NCBI GenBank assembly: GCA_027322565.1
Contig: DAHVRG010000069.1
Location: 1 to 9,121 of the forward strand
DNA from: Georgenia sp.
GTDB lineage: Bacteria; Actinomycetota; Actinomycetes; Actinomycetales; Actinomycetaceae
DNA: 9,121 nt
Reading direction: 5' to 3'
A program made the translations under genes and the position numbers. Below the pieces are notes generated by a model. That model was not told where the DNA came from and ran no database searches. It saw nothing but the letters and a program-made list of their open reading frames with translations. Of this stretch, positions 1 to 6,892 are shown piece by piece (the stretch's first letter is position 1; every line of letters starts with the position of its first letter).

Positions 1-7
1 GGGATCC

Positions 8-13
8 CCCTCC
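8..13 (-). promoter_or_regulatory. possible ribosome binding site of a gene beyond the window edge
   Basis: On the minus strand the last bases of the window carry GGAGGG, placed so that a start codon would fall at or just beyond base 1. It lies about 65 bases downstream of the binding-protein stop, where a permease gene of the same ABC transporter would be expected. The start codon is not visible, so this is inference from spacing and context only. Confidence 0.25.
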
Positions 14-41
14 ACCCCACCGGCGTCGTTCCGCGTGCGTC

Positions 42-65
42 AGGTGACCGGTGTGACGATCACCT
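42..65 (-). terminator. weak hairpin after the binding-protein gene
   Basis: AGGTGA (42-47) pairs with TCACCT (60-65) across a 12-base loop, 13 bases beyond the stop of the minus-strand binding-protein gene. No U-tract follows, so it is not a classical intrinsic terminator. It may be an mRNA 3' stabiliser or a partial attenuator ahead of a downstream transporter gene. An alternative pairing (CGTCA 38-42 with TGACG 54-58) is also possible. Confidence 0.2.
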
Positions 66-77
66 CACAGGTGCGGG

Positions 78-1937
78 TCACTCAGCGAGCAGCCACTGCT
101 CGGCGTTCCACGCCACCTGGTTCTGGGTGGCGGTGTGCCGGACGTTCTCCATCCCGGCCGTGTGCGCGACGACACCCGGGTGGGCGAAGATCGGGATGCC
201 GAAGAGCGAGTCCCACAGCTCCTTCTCGATGATCTTCGTCTGCTCGAGGTGGACCTCCGGGTCGAGCGACGCGGCGAGCACCGTCCAGGCCTCGTCCACG
301 GTCTCGTTGGAGAACTGGCCGTAGTTCTGCGGCGCACCCGTGGAGTAGATGTTCTGGCCCGAGGCGATCTGGCCGGAGCCCGCCCAGGCGAAGAGCGCGA
401 CCTCGTAGTCACCGGCCGGCAGCGCGTTGGAGAAGAAGTCCTGCGAGCCGACGTCGATGACGTTGAAGCCGACCTGGTCACAGCTCGACTTGATCATGTC
501 GACCTGGTCGGTCCGGCGCGGGTTGGGCGCCGAGTAGCCGATGCGGACGTCGATCGGGGTCTCGACGCCGGACTCCTCGACGAGGCGCTGGGCCTCCTCG
601 AGGTCGACCTCGTCGTAGCGGCCGTCGTACGCGGCCGAGACGACCTCGTCGTAGTTGTTCTGGAACGGGAAGACTTCGCGGGCGTTCATGACGACGGCCT
701 CGGGGTCGACCGGCTTGATGAGGTTGTCGACGATCTGCTGGCGCGGCACGCAGTAGGCGAACGCCTCGCGCAGCGCCAGGCCGCCCTGGTCCTCGGAGAA
801 CGCGCTGCTCTCCCGGAAGTTGAAGTCGATGTGCTCCCAGGTCAGCTCGGCGCCGGTCTGGATCTCGACGAGGTCACCCAGGCCCTCGAGCTGAGGCAGG
901 GTGTCGACGGTCGCCTGCGGCTCGATGATGTTGAGGTCACCGTTCTGCAGGGCCTGGACGTGCCCGGAGGCGTCGAGGAAGCGGAAGGTCAGCTCCTCGG
1001 TGGCCGGGGCGGGGCCCCAGTAGTTCGGGTTGGCCTCGAGCGTGATCGACTGCCCGGCGGTCCAGCCGCCCTCCTTGAACTGGTAGGCGTTGCCCGACGG
1101 CGCGATGGCCGGGTCCGGGACCTGGCCGGGGCTGGAGAGCCAGCCGGTGTTCCAGAACTCGGCGGCCTGCATCAGGGTGTCGACGTCCTCGTCCTTGATC
1201 GCCTGGACAAGCTCCTCCTCGGTGATCCCGATCTGCTCGGCGATGATGTGGGCCGGGAACAGGTAGGCGCCGGTGACGAGCCGCCAGTCGGGGTACTTCT
1301 CGGCGTACTCGACGCGGAAGGACTTGGCGTCGAAGCTGTCCGCCTGCGGGCCGTCCGGCACGTTGACCTGGGTGTAGTCGGTGCCGGAGACGTGGTTGAA
1401 CGGCATGCTCTCGGCGTCCTCGGGGACGAGCCACGCCGGGTTCTGCGAGGCCCACTCCATGAGGAAGTCCGCGTAGTCGATCGGGTTGCCGTCCGACCAC
1501 GCGGCGTCATCCGCGACGGTGTACTCGATGACCAGCGGCTCGTCGTCCTCGAGGCCGGAGATCACCTCGGCGGTGCCGAAGTGCTCGTTCTCGTGGATCG
1601 TGCCGTCGGTGCCGAAGTAGAAGAAGCCCTCCGGCAGGACACGGTCCATGATCACGTTGTTGTACGTGCTGTACGTGTCGGCCGTCTTGGAGTTGTAGCC
1701 GGTGAACTCGTCCTGACCGGTCGAGTAGAAGATGTTCCCCTCGACGGTCTGGATGTCGCCCAGGTCCGCCTTGGCGGTGTCCTCCGTGCCGGTGTCACCT
1801 CCGGCGTCCTCGGTCTGGGTCTCGTCGTCACCGGTGGTGCCCGTGCCCCCGTCGTCGCTGGGGCTCGTGCACGCCGCGAGGACGAGCGAGCCTGCTGCGA
1901 GGACGGCGGCAGCCTGGGCTGTACGCCTGATCTTCAA
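78..1937 (-). CDS. ABC transporter family 5 substrate-binding lipoprotein (oligopeptide/nickel type)
   Basis: Extracellular solute-binding lipoprotein that would capture a ligand, most likely peptides, and pass it to an ABC importer. 619 residues from a TTG start, chosen because AGGAGG sits four bases upstream and a signal peptide follows at once: basic KIRR, hydrophobic core, lipobox L-A-A-C with lipidated Cys23. The in-frame ATG at 2072 would add 45 residues with no signal character and is rejected. Residues 24-60 are an acidic Gly/Thr/Asp linker. The SBP_bac_5 fold follows, with AWSDGNPIDYADF near 146-158 (family hallmark W-S-D-G-x-P), ANPNYWG near 302-308, LREAFAYCVPRQ near 389-400 and NYGQFSNETVDE near 538-549. 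Length is normal to slightly long for the family. No permease or ATPase gene is in the window; they may lie beyond base 1. Ligand unknown: peptide, opine, nickel and sugar binders share this fold. Confidence 0.93.
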   Translation of the reverse strand: MKIRRTAQAAAVLAAGSLVLAACTSPSDDGGTGTTGDDETQTEDAGGDTGTEDTAKADLGDIQTVEGNIFYSTGQDEFTGYNSKTADTYSTYNNVIMDRVLPEGFFYFGTDGTIHENEHFGTAEVISGLEDDEPLVIEYTVADDAAWSDGNPIDYADFLMEWASQNPAWLVPEDAESMPFNHVSGTDYTQVNVPDGPQADSFDAKSFRVEYAEKYPDWRLVTGAYLFPAHIIAEQIGITEEELVQAIKDEDVDTLMQAAEFWNTGWLSSPGQVPDPAIAPSGNAYQFKEGGWTAGQSITLEANPNYWGPAPATEELTFRFLDASGHVQALQNGDLNIIEPQATVDTLPQLEGLGDLVEIQTGAELTWEHIDFNFRESSAFSEDQGGLALREAFAYCVPRQQIVDNLIKPVDPEAVVMNAREVFPFQNNYDEVVSAAYDGRYDEVDLEEAQRLVEESGVETPIDVRIGYSAPNPRRTDQVDMIKSSCDQVGFNVIDVGSQDFFSNALPAGDYEVALFAWAGSGQIASGQNIYSTGAPQNYGQFSNETVDEAWTVLAASLDPEVHLEQTKIIEKELWDSLFGIPIFAHPGVVAHTAGMENVRHTATQNQVAWNAEQWLLAE

Positions 1938-1941
1938 TGTT

Positions 1942-1947
1942 CCTCCT
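1942..1947 (-). promoter_or_regulatory. ribosome binding site deciding the TTG start
   Basis: AGGAGG on the minus strand, four bases (AACA) before TTG at 1937. It is the only strong Shine-Dalgarno near the signal peptide and fixes the start of the binding protein at a TTG codon. Confidence 0.75.
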
Positions 1948-1975
1948 GGATGCGTTTGGCGTGTGCCCACGGTTG

Positions 1976-1991
1976 CACCGGGGTACCGGTG
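1976..1991. repeat. inverted repeat in the binding-protein leader
   Basis: CACCGG (1976-1981), spacer GGTA, CCGGTG (1986-1991): a perfect 6-bp inverted repeat about 40 bases upstream of the TTG start. It could be an operator or a hairpin in the untranslated leader. No regulator gene is nearby to link to it. Confidence 0.4.
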
Positions 1992-1994
1992 AGC

Positions 1995-2031
1995 GTGCCG
2001 CGGTACACGCCGAGGTGCCGTCACGGTACAC
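1995..2031. repeat. imperfect tandem direct repeat upstream of the binding-protein gene
   Basis: Two copies of GTGCCG followed by CGGTACAC: 1995-2000 with 2001-2008, and 2015-2020 with 2024-2031, the second holding three extra bases (TCA). The CGGTACAC cores lie 23 bases apart, about two helical turns. The distal copy overlaps the -10 candidate. The arrangement fits a two-site operator but is unproven. Confidence 0.4.
2023..2028 (-). promoter_or_regulatory. -10 candidate for the binding-protein gene
   Basis: TACCGT on the minus strand fits TAnnnT. Transcription would start near 2016, giving a leader of about 80 bases. No good TTGACA-like -35 is seen at 16-18 bases, so the call is weak. Confidence 0.25.
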
Positions 2032-2127
2032 ACGCGCTCGCAGGCGTTAGGACATCTGCCACAGACTCGCAACCGATTCGTTATGCAGTTGAGACAGGCT
2101 GTGGGGAGAATCTCACCATTTGGACGA

Positions 2128-2145
2128 CTGTGGGGGAGGCCACAG
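2128..2145 (-). terminator. hairpin downstream of putA
   Basis: CTGTGG (2128-2133), loop GGGAGG, CCACAG (2140-2145), 56 bases beyond the putA stop on the minus strand. No U-tract follows in either direction. It sits between putA and the promoter region of the next minus-strand gene, so it may mark the end of the putA transcript. Confidence 0.35.
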
Positions 2146-2200
2146 CCCCTGCGGCCTTACCGCGCACCCGCTGGAGCGGGGAAGCGAGCTGCGCGGCGGT

Positions 2201-5200
2201 TCAGATCTCGCCGGGAAGGTGGCCGAAGCGGTGCAGAGTGCGGGACACGGCCTGCTCCCGGAGCATGCCGAGCAGCTCCCGCCGACCGGTGGCGAGCACG
2301 GGCCCCGCGACGACGCTCACCCTGGGGGACCACAGGGCGTCGACGAGTGCGTCCGCCGCGGGCCCCTCGCCGACGACGCGCACCCGCTCCACGCCCTGGG
2401 ACCGGACACGGTCGAGGAGCTCGGCGTCCGTCTCCCCGCGCTCGACGTGGCGCGCCAGCCGGCGCAGCCCGGGGCGGGTGTCCGGCGCGTCGAGGGCCTT
2501 GAGCGTCGCGCTCGTCACGGGGTCGAGGCTCACCCGGACGGGGGTGCCCGCCGCGACCCCGGCGAGGAGCACCCGGAGCAGCTCGACCGGTGCCGCACCC
2601 GCGACCGTCCGCACGAGGACCGGGACCCGCCGGTAGCGGAAGACGTTCGCCTCGGCCCGCAGCCCGGTGTGGTCCTGCTCGTGCGCGAGCTCCGCCTCCC
2701 AGGCCGCGGCGTCGGAGCGCGCGGCCTGCTCGAGCCAGGTGCGTTCGGCGTCGTCGGGGACGAGGCCGGTGAGGTCGGTGAGGGCGGCACGGACCTCGGC
2801 GCTCGGTTCCGCGGTGCGGCTGGGCAGCCCGTCCAGCGCGAAGTGGCCGAGCTGGCTGACGTAGTTCGGCCCGCCCGCCTTTGCGCCCGGGCCGACGGCG
2901 GAGGCCTTCCAGCCGCCGAAGGACTGCCGCTGGACGATGGCGCCGGTGATGTGCCGGTTGACGTAGGCGTTGCCGACCGCGACATGTTCGAGCCAGTGGT
3001 CGATCTCCCCCTCGTCGAGGGAGTGGAGGCCGCCGGTGAGGCCGAAGGCGGTGGCGTTCTGCAGCTCGATGGCCTTGTCCAGCGTGTCGGCGCGCATGAT
3101 GCCGAGGACCGGCCCGAAGCACTCGGTGAGGTGGAAGAAGGAGCCGGGGGTGATGCCGTCCTTCAGCCCCGGTGACCACAGCCGCCCCGTGCCGTCGAGC
3201 TGGTAGGGCTCCACGAGCCACCGCTCCCCCGGCTCGAGGGTGGTCAGCGCCCGCCGCAGCTTCCCCGTCGGCGGCTCGATGACCGGGCCCATCGTGGGCC
3301 CGAGGTTGGTCGGCCAGCCGACCCGCAGCGAGCGGACGGAGTCGACGAGCTGGCGCAGGAGCCGCTCCGAGCGGCCCGCCGACCCGACGAGGATCGCCAG
3401 CGATGCCGCCGAGCACTTCTGGCCGGCGTGGCCGAAGGCGCTCTTGACGAGGTCGGCGACGGCGAGGTCGTAGTCCGCGGCCGGGGTGATGACGAGGGCG
3501 TTCTTCCCGGAGGTGTCTGCCAGGACCCGCGGCCCGCCGGGCCGACCGGTGCGCCACGAGGAGAAGAGCTCCGCGGTCTCGGCCGCCCCGGTGAGCACGA
3601 CGGCGTCGACGCCGTCGTGCGCGACCAGCGCCCGGCCCACCTCCCCCTCGTCGGTCCGGACCACCTGGAGGACGTCGTCGGGCACGCCGGCCGCGTGCAG
3701 CGCGGCGACGGCGATCTCGGTGCAGCCCGGGACCGGTGGGGCGGGCTTGATGACGACGGCGCTGCCGGCCGCGAGCGCCGCGAGCACCCCGCCGATCGGG
3801 ATCGCGACGGGGAAGTTCCACGGCGGCGTGACGAGGGTGAGGACGTTCGGGACGAACCGGGCGCCGTCGGTGTGGAGCGAGGCGCCGGGCTCGAGCTCCA
3901 GCGCGCGGTCGGCGTAGTAGCGGGCGAAGTCGATCGCCTCGGAGACCTCCGGGTCGGCCTGTTCGATGGTCTTGCCGCCCTCGGCGGCCATCTGGGTGAC
4001 GAGCTCGCCGCGGCGCGCCTCGAGCTCGTCGGCGGCTCGGCGCAGCAACTGTGCCCGCTCGGCGGCGGGGCGCGCGGCCCAGGCCGGCTGGGCGGCGCGG
4101 CCGCGCGCCACGACGGAGTCCACCTCACCGGTCGAGGCGAGCACCGGGGACCGTGGCGTGGCGGGCCGCGCGCGCAACCGCTCGGCCGCCCAGGCACGGA
4201 CCTCGGGCAGCGCCGGGTCGGCGTCGCTCGTGTTGCTGAAGGAGGACCCCGCCGGGTGGCGCTCGTCGGTGCGCCGCCGGGCGGCGGAGACCGTCGCGAG
4301 GTCCCGGACGGAAGCGCGGAAGCGGGCCTCCTGGTCGGCCATGGCGGCCGACCGGGCCTCGTCGTCGGTGAAGAGCGCGCGGAGGAAGTTCTGCGGCTGG
4401 GCGTTCTCCTCCAGCCGGCGCACGAGGTAGGAGACGGCGACGTCGAAGTCCTCCGGGGCGACGACGGGGGTGTAGAGGAGCACGGTGCCCACCGCGGCCT
4501 GGACCGCGCGTGCCTGCGCGGGCGCCATCCCCTGGAGCATCTCGACGTCGAGCATGGCGCTCACGCCGCGCCGCTCGGCGAGCAGGTGGGCGAGCGCGAC
4601 GTCGTAGAGGTTGTGCGACCCGACCCCGATCCGGACGGCACCGGCGAGGTCGGGACGCAGGGCACGCTCGACGAGCCGCAGGTAATTGGCGTCGACGTCC
4701 TCCTTCGTCGGGTATGGCGCCTGCTCCCAGCCGTGGATCTCTGCCTCGACGCGCTCCATGGAGAGGTTGGCGCCCTTGACGAAGCGGATCTTGATCCCGC
4801 TGTGCCCGGCGTCCCGGCGCTCTCGCGCGAACGCGACGACCCGCTCGAGCGCCGCGACGGAGTCCGGGAGGTAGGCCTGGAGCACGATGCCCGCCTCGAG
4901 GTCGGCGAACTCCGGCTCGGCGAGGAGGGTGGTGAAGACCTCGAGGGTGAGGTCGAGGTCGCGATACTCCTCCATGTCGAGGTTGACGAACGCCTGCGGG
5001 GAGCGGGCGGCGGCCGCGCGGTAGAGCGGGCGCAGCCGCTCGAGGACCCGTTCGACGGTGCCGCGGGTGTCCCACGTGGTGATCTGGGAGACGAGGGAGG
5101 AGACCTTGATCGACACGTAGTCGACGTCCTCGCGCTCGAGCAGCCGCCGCGTGCGGTCGGCCCGGGACTGTGCCTCTGCCTCACCGAGCACCGCCTCACC

Positions 5201-5674
5201 GAGGAGGTTGATGTTGAGCCGGAACCCCTCACGGCGGGCCCGTTCGAGGTGGGCGGCGAGCGCCGGGTCGTGGGCGTCGACGACGAGGTGGCCGATGATC
5301 TGGCGCAGCCGCCGTCGCGCGAGCGGCACGACGAGCTGGGGGGCGAGCGGGGCTGCGAGCGCTCCGGCACCGAGCAGCAGCCGGTCGACCGGCCCGAGGA
5401 ACCCGGCGGCTCCGGCGGAGATGCGCGCGAGCTCGCGGGCGGCCACCCGGAGGTCCTCGGGACGCGCGACGCGGTCGACGAAGCGGACGGCGAGGTCGAG
5501 CCCCTCCGGGTCGCTGACGAGGGCGGCGAGCTGCTCGGACGCTGCGCGCTCGGCACGGGTCTGGCCCTCGTCGGTGGCGGCGAGCCAGGCGGCGGCGAGG
5601 TCGACGGCGTCCTCGACGAGCCCCACCACGTCGGCCGGGAGCGAGCCGCCCGGGGCCTGGGTCTGCACGGTCAT
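2201..5674 (-). CDS. putA: bifunctional proline dehydrogenase / L-glutamate gamma-semialdehyde dehydrogenase
   Basis: Oxidises proline to pyrroline-5-carboxylate with FAD, then its hydrolysed semialdehyde to glutamate with NAD+. 1157 residues from ATG at 5674, with GAGAGGAG upstream; the frame stays open further upstream but is antisense to the transporter gene. No N-terminal ribbon-helix-helix domain is present, so it should not be an autorepressor as in E. coli. The PRODH barrel covers about 35-465: LDMEE (Asp233), IKIRFVKGAN (294-303), Tyr401 and YLVRRLEEN (Arg419, Arg420), matching the E. coli substrate residues Asp370, Tyr540, Arg555 and Arg556. The aldehyde dehydrogenase covers about 505-950: PPWNFP (Asn620), IKPA (Lys643), GHAGQKCSAAS (catalytic Cys754), ECFGPVLG (Glu851) and YVNRHITGAIVQRQSFGG. 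The usual general-base Glu, 34 residues before the Cys, is Asp720 (LADTSGKN). Residues 960-1157 look like a degenerate C-terminal ALDH-like domain. Diverges from the transporter gene. Confidence 0.96.
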   Translation of the reverse strand: MTVQTQAPGGSLPADVVGLVEDAVDLAAAWLAATDEGQTRAERAASEQLAALVSDPEGLDLAVRFVDRVARPEDLRVAARELARISAGAAGFLGPVDRLLLGAGALAAPLAPQLVVPLARRRLRQIIGHLVVDAHDPALAAHLERARREGFRLNINLLGEAVLGEAEAQSRADRTRRLLEREDVDYVSIKVSSLVSQITTWDTRGTVERVLERLRPLYRAAAARSPQAFVNLDMEEYRDLDLTLEVFTTLLAEPEFADLEAGIVLQAYLPDSVAALERVVAFARERRDAGHSGIKIRFVKGANLSMERVEAEIHGWEQAPYPTKEDVDANYLRLVERALRPDLAGAVRIGVGSHNLYDVALAHLLAERRGVSAMLDVEMLQGMAPAQARAVQAAVGTVLLYTPVVAPEDFDVAVSYLVRRLEENAQPQNFLRALFTDDEARSAAMADQEARFRASVRDLATVSAARRRTDERHPAGSSFSNTSDADPALPEVRAWAAERLRARPATPRSPVLASTGEVDSVVARGRAAQPAWAARPAAERAQLLRRAADELEARRGELVTQMAAEGGKTIEQADPEVSEAIDFARYYADRALELEPGASLHTDGARFVPNVLTLVTPPWNFPVAIPIGGVLAALAAGSAVVIKPAPPVPGCTEIAVAALHAAGVPDDVLQVVRTDEGEVGRALVAHDGVDAVVLTGAAETAELFSSWRTGRPGGPRVLADTSGKNALVITPAADYDLAVADLVKSAFGHAGQKCSAASLAILVGSAGRSERLLRQLVDSVRSLRVGWPTNLGPTMGPVIEPPTGKLRRALTTLEPGERWLVEPYQLDGTGRLWSPGLKDGITPGSFFHLTECFGPVLGIMRADTLDKAIELQNATAFGLTGGLHSLDEGEIDHWLEHVAVGNAYVNRHITGAIVQRQSFGGWKASAVGPGAKAGGPNYVSQLGHFALDGLPSRTAEPSAEVRAALTDLTGLVPDDAERTWLEQAARSDAAAWEAELAHEQDHTGLRAEANVFRYRRVPVLVRTVAGAAPVELLRVLLAGVAAGTPVRVSLDPVTSATLKALDAPDTRPGLRRLARHVERGETDAELLDRVRSQGVERVRVVGEGPAADALVDALWSPRVSVVAGPVLATGRRELLGMLREQAVSRTLHRFGHLPGEI

Positions 5675-5678
5675 GGCG

Positions 5679-5686
5679 CTCCTCTC
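5679..5686 (-). promoter_or_regulatory. ribosome binding site deciding the putA start
   Basis: GAGAGGAG on the minus strand, four bases (CGCC) before ATG at 5674. It supports this ATG over the long in-frame upstream extension. Confidence 0.7.
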
Positions 5687-5699
5687 AGCGGATGGTGCC

Positions 5700-5705
5700 A
5701 CGGTA
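5700..5705 (-). promoter_or_regulatory. -10 candidate for putA
   Basis: TACCGT on the minus strand (TAnnnT), 25 bases before the start codon, giving a very short leader that just accommodates the Shine-Dalgarno. No recognisable -35 at 16-18 bases. The same hexamer is the -10 candidate of the binding-protein gene. Confidence 0.3.
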
Positions 5706-5735
5706 GGAAACCTGGGCCGTCGGCGCAGCACGAAA

Positions 5736-5764
5736 CGGGGCGCCGGGGGCAGGGCGCCGTCCCG
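5736..5764. repeat. GC-rich inverted repeat in the putA/transporter control region
   Basis: Two GGCGCC blocks (5739-5744 and 5753-5758), eight bases apart, can pair; after a three-base bulge CGG (5736-5738) also pairs with CCG (5762-5764). It lies between the divergent -10 candidates at 5700-5705 and 5779-5784, a natural place for an operator serving both genes. GGCGCC is self-complementary and common in such GC-rich DNA, so chance is possible. Confidence 0.3.
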
Positions 5765-5778
5765 ACGGGTCCTGTCGC

Positions 5779-5784
5779 TACGGT
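5779..5784 (+). promoter_or_regulatory. -10 candidate for the small ORF and transporter gene
   Basis: TACGGT (TAnnnT) on the plus strand, about 90 bases before the small ORF start. No clear -35. The leader would hold a 6-bp hairpin at 5836-5850 (GGCGGG with CTCGCC, one G-T pair, loop CAA) just before the Shine-Dalgarno at 5862-5869. Confidence 0.25.
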
Positions 5785-5873
5785 TGTCGGGCACCGTCCG
5801 CAGCGGCCGCCGCGCAGCCCCTGCACGGGTGGCCCGGCGGGCAACTCGCCAGTGACGTGACGAGAGGAGCGGG

Positions 5874-5957
5874 ATGACGCTGCCCTGTCGCGAGTCCGCG
5901 GCTCCCGCACGCGCAGGTTCGGGCGGCCCTTGCCGACTCTGGTGGAGCGCGCCGTGA
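5874..5957 (+). CDS. putative 27-residue leader peptide coupled to the transporter gene
   Basis: Small upstream ORF, too short for homology-based naming. ATG at 5874 is preceded by GAGAGGAG (5862-5869) with a four-base spacer, the best Shine-Dalgarno in this region and like that of putA. The peptide begins MTLPCRES, has Cys at 5 and 20, and ends LWWSAP with tandem TGG codons at 5940-5945. Its TGA (5955-5957) overlaps the GTG start of the transporter (5954-5956) as GTGA, the usual geometry for translational coupling by reinitiation. There is no signal peptide or membrane segment. A regulatory leader sensing translation at the Trp (or Cys) codons is inferred; it may instead only deliver ribosomes to a weak downstream start. 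Chance cannot be excluded without conservation data. Confidence 0.5.
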   Translation: MTLPCRESAAPARAGSGGPCRLWWSAP

Positions 5958-6892
5958 GCCGCGGTCACGCCGCGGGGATGGCGGCCGTCCTCGTCACCGC
6001 GGTGCTGTGGGGGACGACCGGCACGGCGGCCACCTTCGCGCCGGACGCCGGTCCGCTCGCGATCGGCGCGGCGGCGCTGGGGGTCGGCGGGGTGCTGCAG
6101 GCGGCCGTCGCGGTGCCGGCGCTGCGCCGCGAGTGGTCGCGCCTGCGAGCGCATACCGGGACGGTGTGGGCCGGCGCCCTCGCGGTGGCCGTCTACCCGC
6201 TGGCGTTCTACAGCTCGATGCGGCTGGCCGGCGTCGCCGTCGGGACGGTCGTCTCCCTCGCGTCCGCGCCGCTCGCCTCCGGGCTTCTCGAGCGCGCGGT
6301 CGAGGGCCGCGTCCTCGGCCGGCGGTGGGCGCTGGCGGCGGGGCTGGGGATCGTCGGCAGCACCCTGCTGTGCTTCGCCGGGCCGGTCGGGACGACGGCG
6401 ACGACCGCCGCCGTCCTGGCTGGCATCGCCCTCGGGCTGGTCGCCGGCGCGACCTACGCCTTCTACTCCTGGACGGTGCACCGCCTCATGGCGCGCGGGG
6501 TGGGCCGAGCTGCGTCGATGGGAGCCGTCTTCGGGGCGGGCGGCACCCTGCTCCTGCCGGTCCTGCTGCTCACGGGCGCACCGCTCGTCGCGTCGCCCCA
6601 GGCATTCGGGGTGGCCGCGTACATGGCGCTGGTCCCGATGTTCCTCGGGTACCTGCTCTTCGGCTACGGCTTGACGCACATCACGCCGAGCACGGCCACG
6701 ACGTTGACGCTGGCCGAGCCGGCGGTCGCGGCGCTGCTCGCCGTCGTCGTCGTCGGGGAACGCCTCTCCGCCGTCGGGTGGGCCGGGCTCGGGGCGATCG
6801 CCGCCGCACTGGCCGTCCTCGCGCTCGCGCCGCGGCCCGGGTCGGCACTCGCCCGTGCGGGGTCCCGGGCGGTCAGCCGAGGTCGACGGTGA
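5954..6892 (+). CDS. EamA/DMT-superfamily transporter
   Basis: Inner-membrane drug/metabolite transporter; relatives export amino acids, nucleotide sugars or small metabolites. From GTG at 5954 it has 312 residues with ten hydrophobic segments, roughly 8-28, 33-53, 68-88, 93-112, 123-141, 150-171, 187-206, 217-237, 243-266 and 274-292, forming two EamA repeats of five helices. The second repeat has the characteristic STATTLTLAEPAVAALLAV and VVGERL stretch (about 246-271). The start is GTG 5954 because GGTGGAG lies six bases upstream and the codon overlaps the stop of the small upstream ORF; TTG at 5930 is in frame but lacks a good site. The tail is a basic Ala/Arg stretch. It diverges from putA and overlaps the next gene convergently by 20 bases. 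Substrate unknown. Confidence 0.9.
   Translation: MSRGHAAGMAAVLVTAVLWGTTGTAATFAPDAGPLAIGAAALGVGGVLQAAVAVPALRREWSRLRAHTGTVWAGALAVAVYPLAFYSSMRLAGVAVGTVVSLASAPLASGLLERAVEGRVLGRRWALAAGLGIVGSTLLCFAGPVGTTATTAAVLAGIALGLVAGATYAFYSWTVHRLMARGVGRAASMGAVFGAGGTLLLPVLLLTGAPLVASPQAFGVAAYMALVPMFLGYLLFGYGLTHITPSTATTLTLAEPAVAALLAVVVVGERLSAVGWAGLGAIAAALAVLALAPRPGSALARAGSRAVSRGRR

Noticed and set aside
135..2636. 833-codon open frame on the plus strand
   Set aside because: Runs antisense through the well-supported binding-protein gene and the end of putA. Its product is a low-complexity Arg/Val/Leu/Asp/Gly mix with no domain, the usual third-position GC shadow.
5836..5850. Riboswitch in the leader before the transporter
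   Set aside because: Only a single 6-bp hairpin is visible; I could not match the conserved core of any riboswitch class associated with EamA transporters.
3428..5860. 810-codon open frame on the plus strand
   Set aside because: Antisense to putA over nearly its whole length, with repetitive Asp/Glu/Gly/Val/Arg composition and no motif. A shadow of putA codon bias.
5930..5953. TTG at 5930 as transporter start
   Set aside because: No Shine-Dalgarno at useful spacing. GTG at 5954 has GGAG six bases upstream and couples to the small ORF stop.
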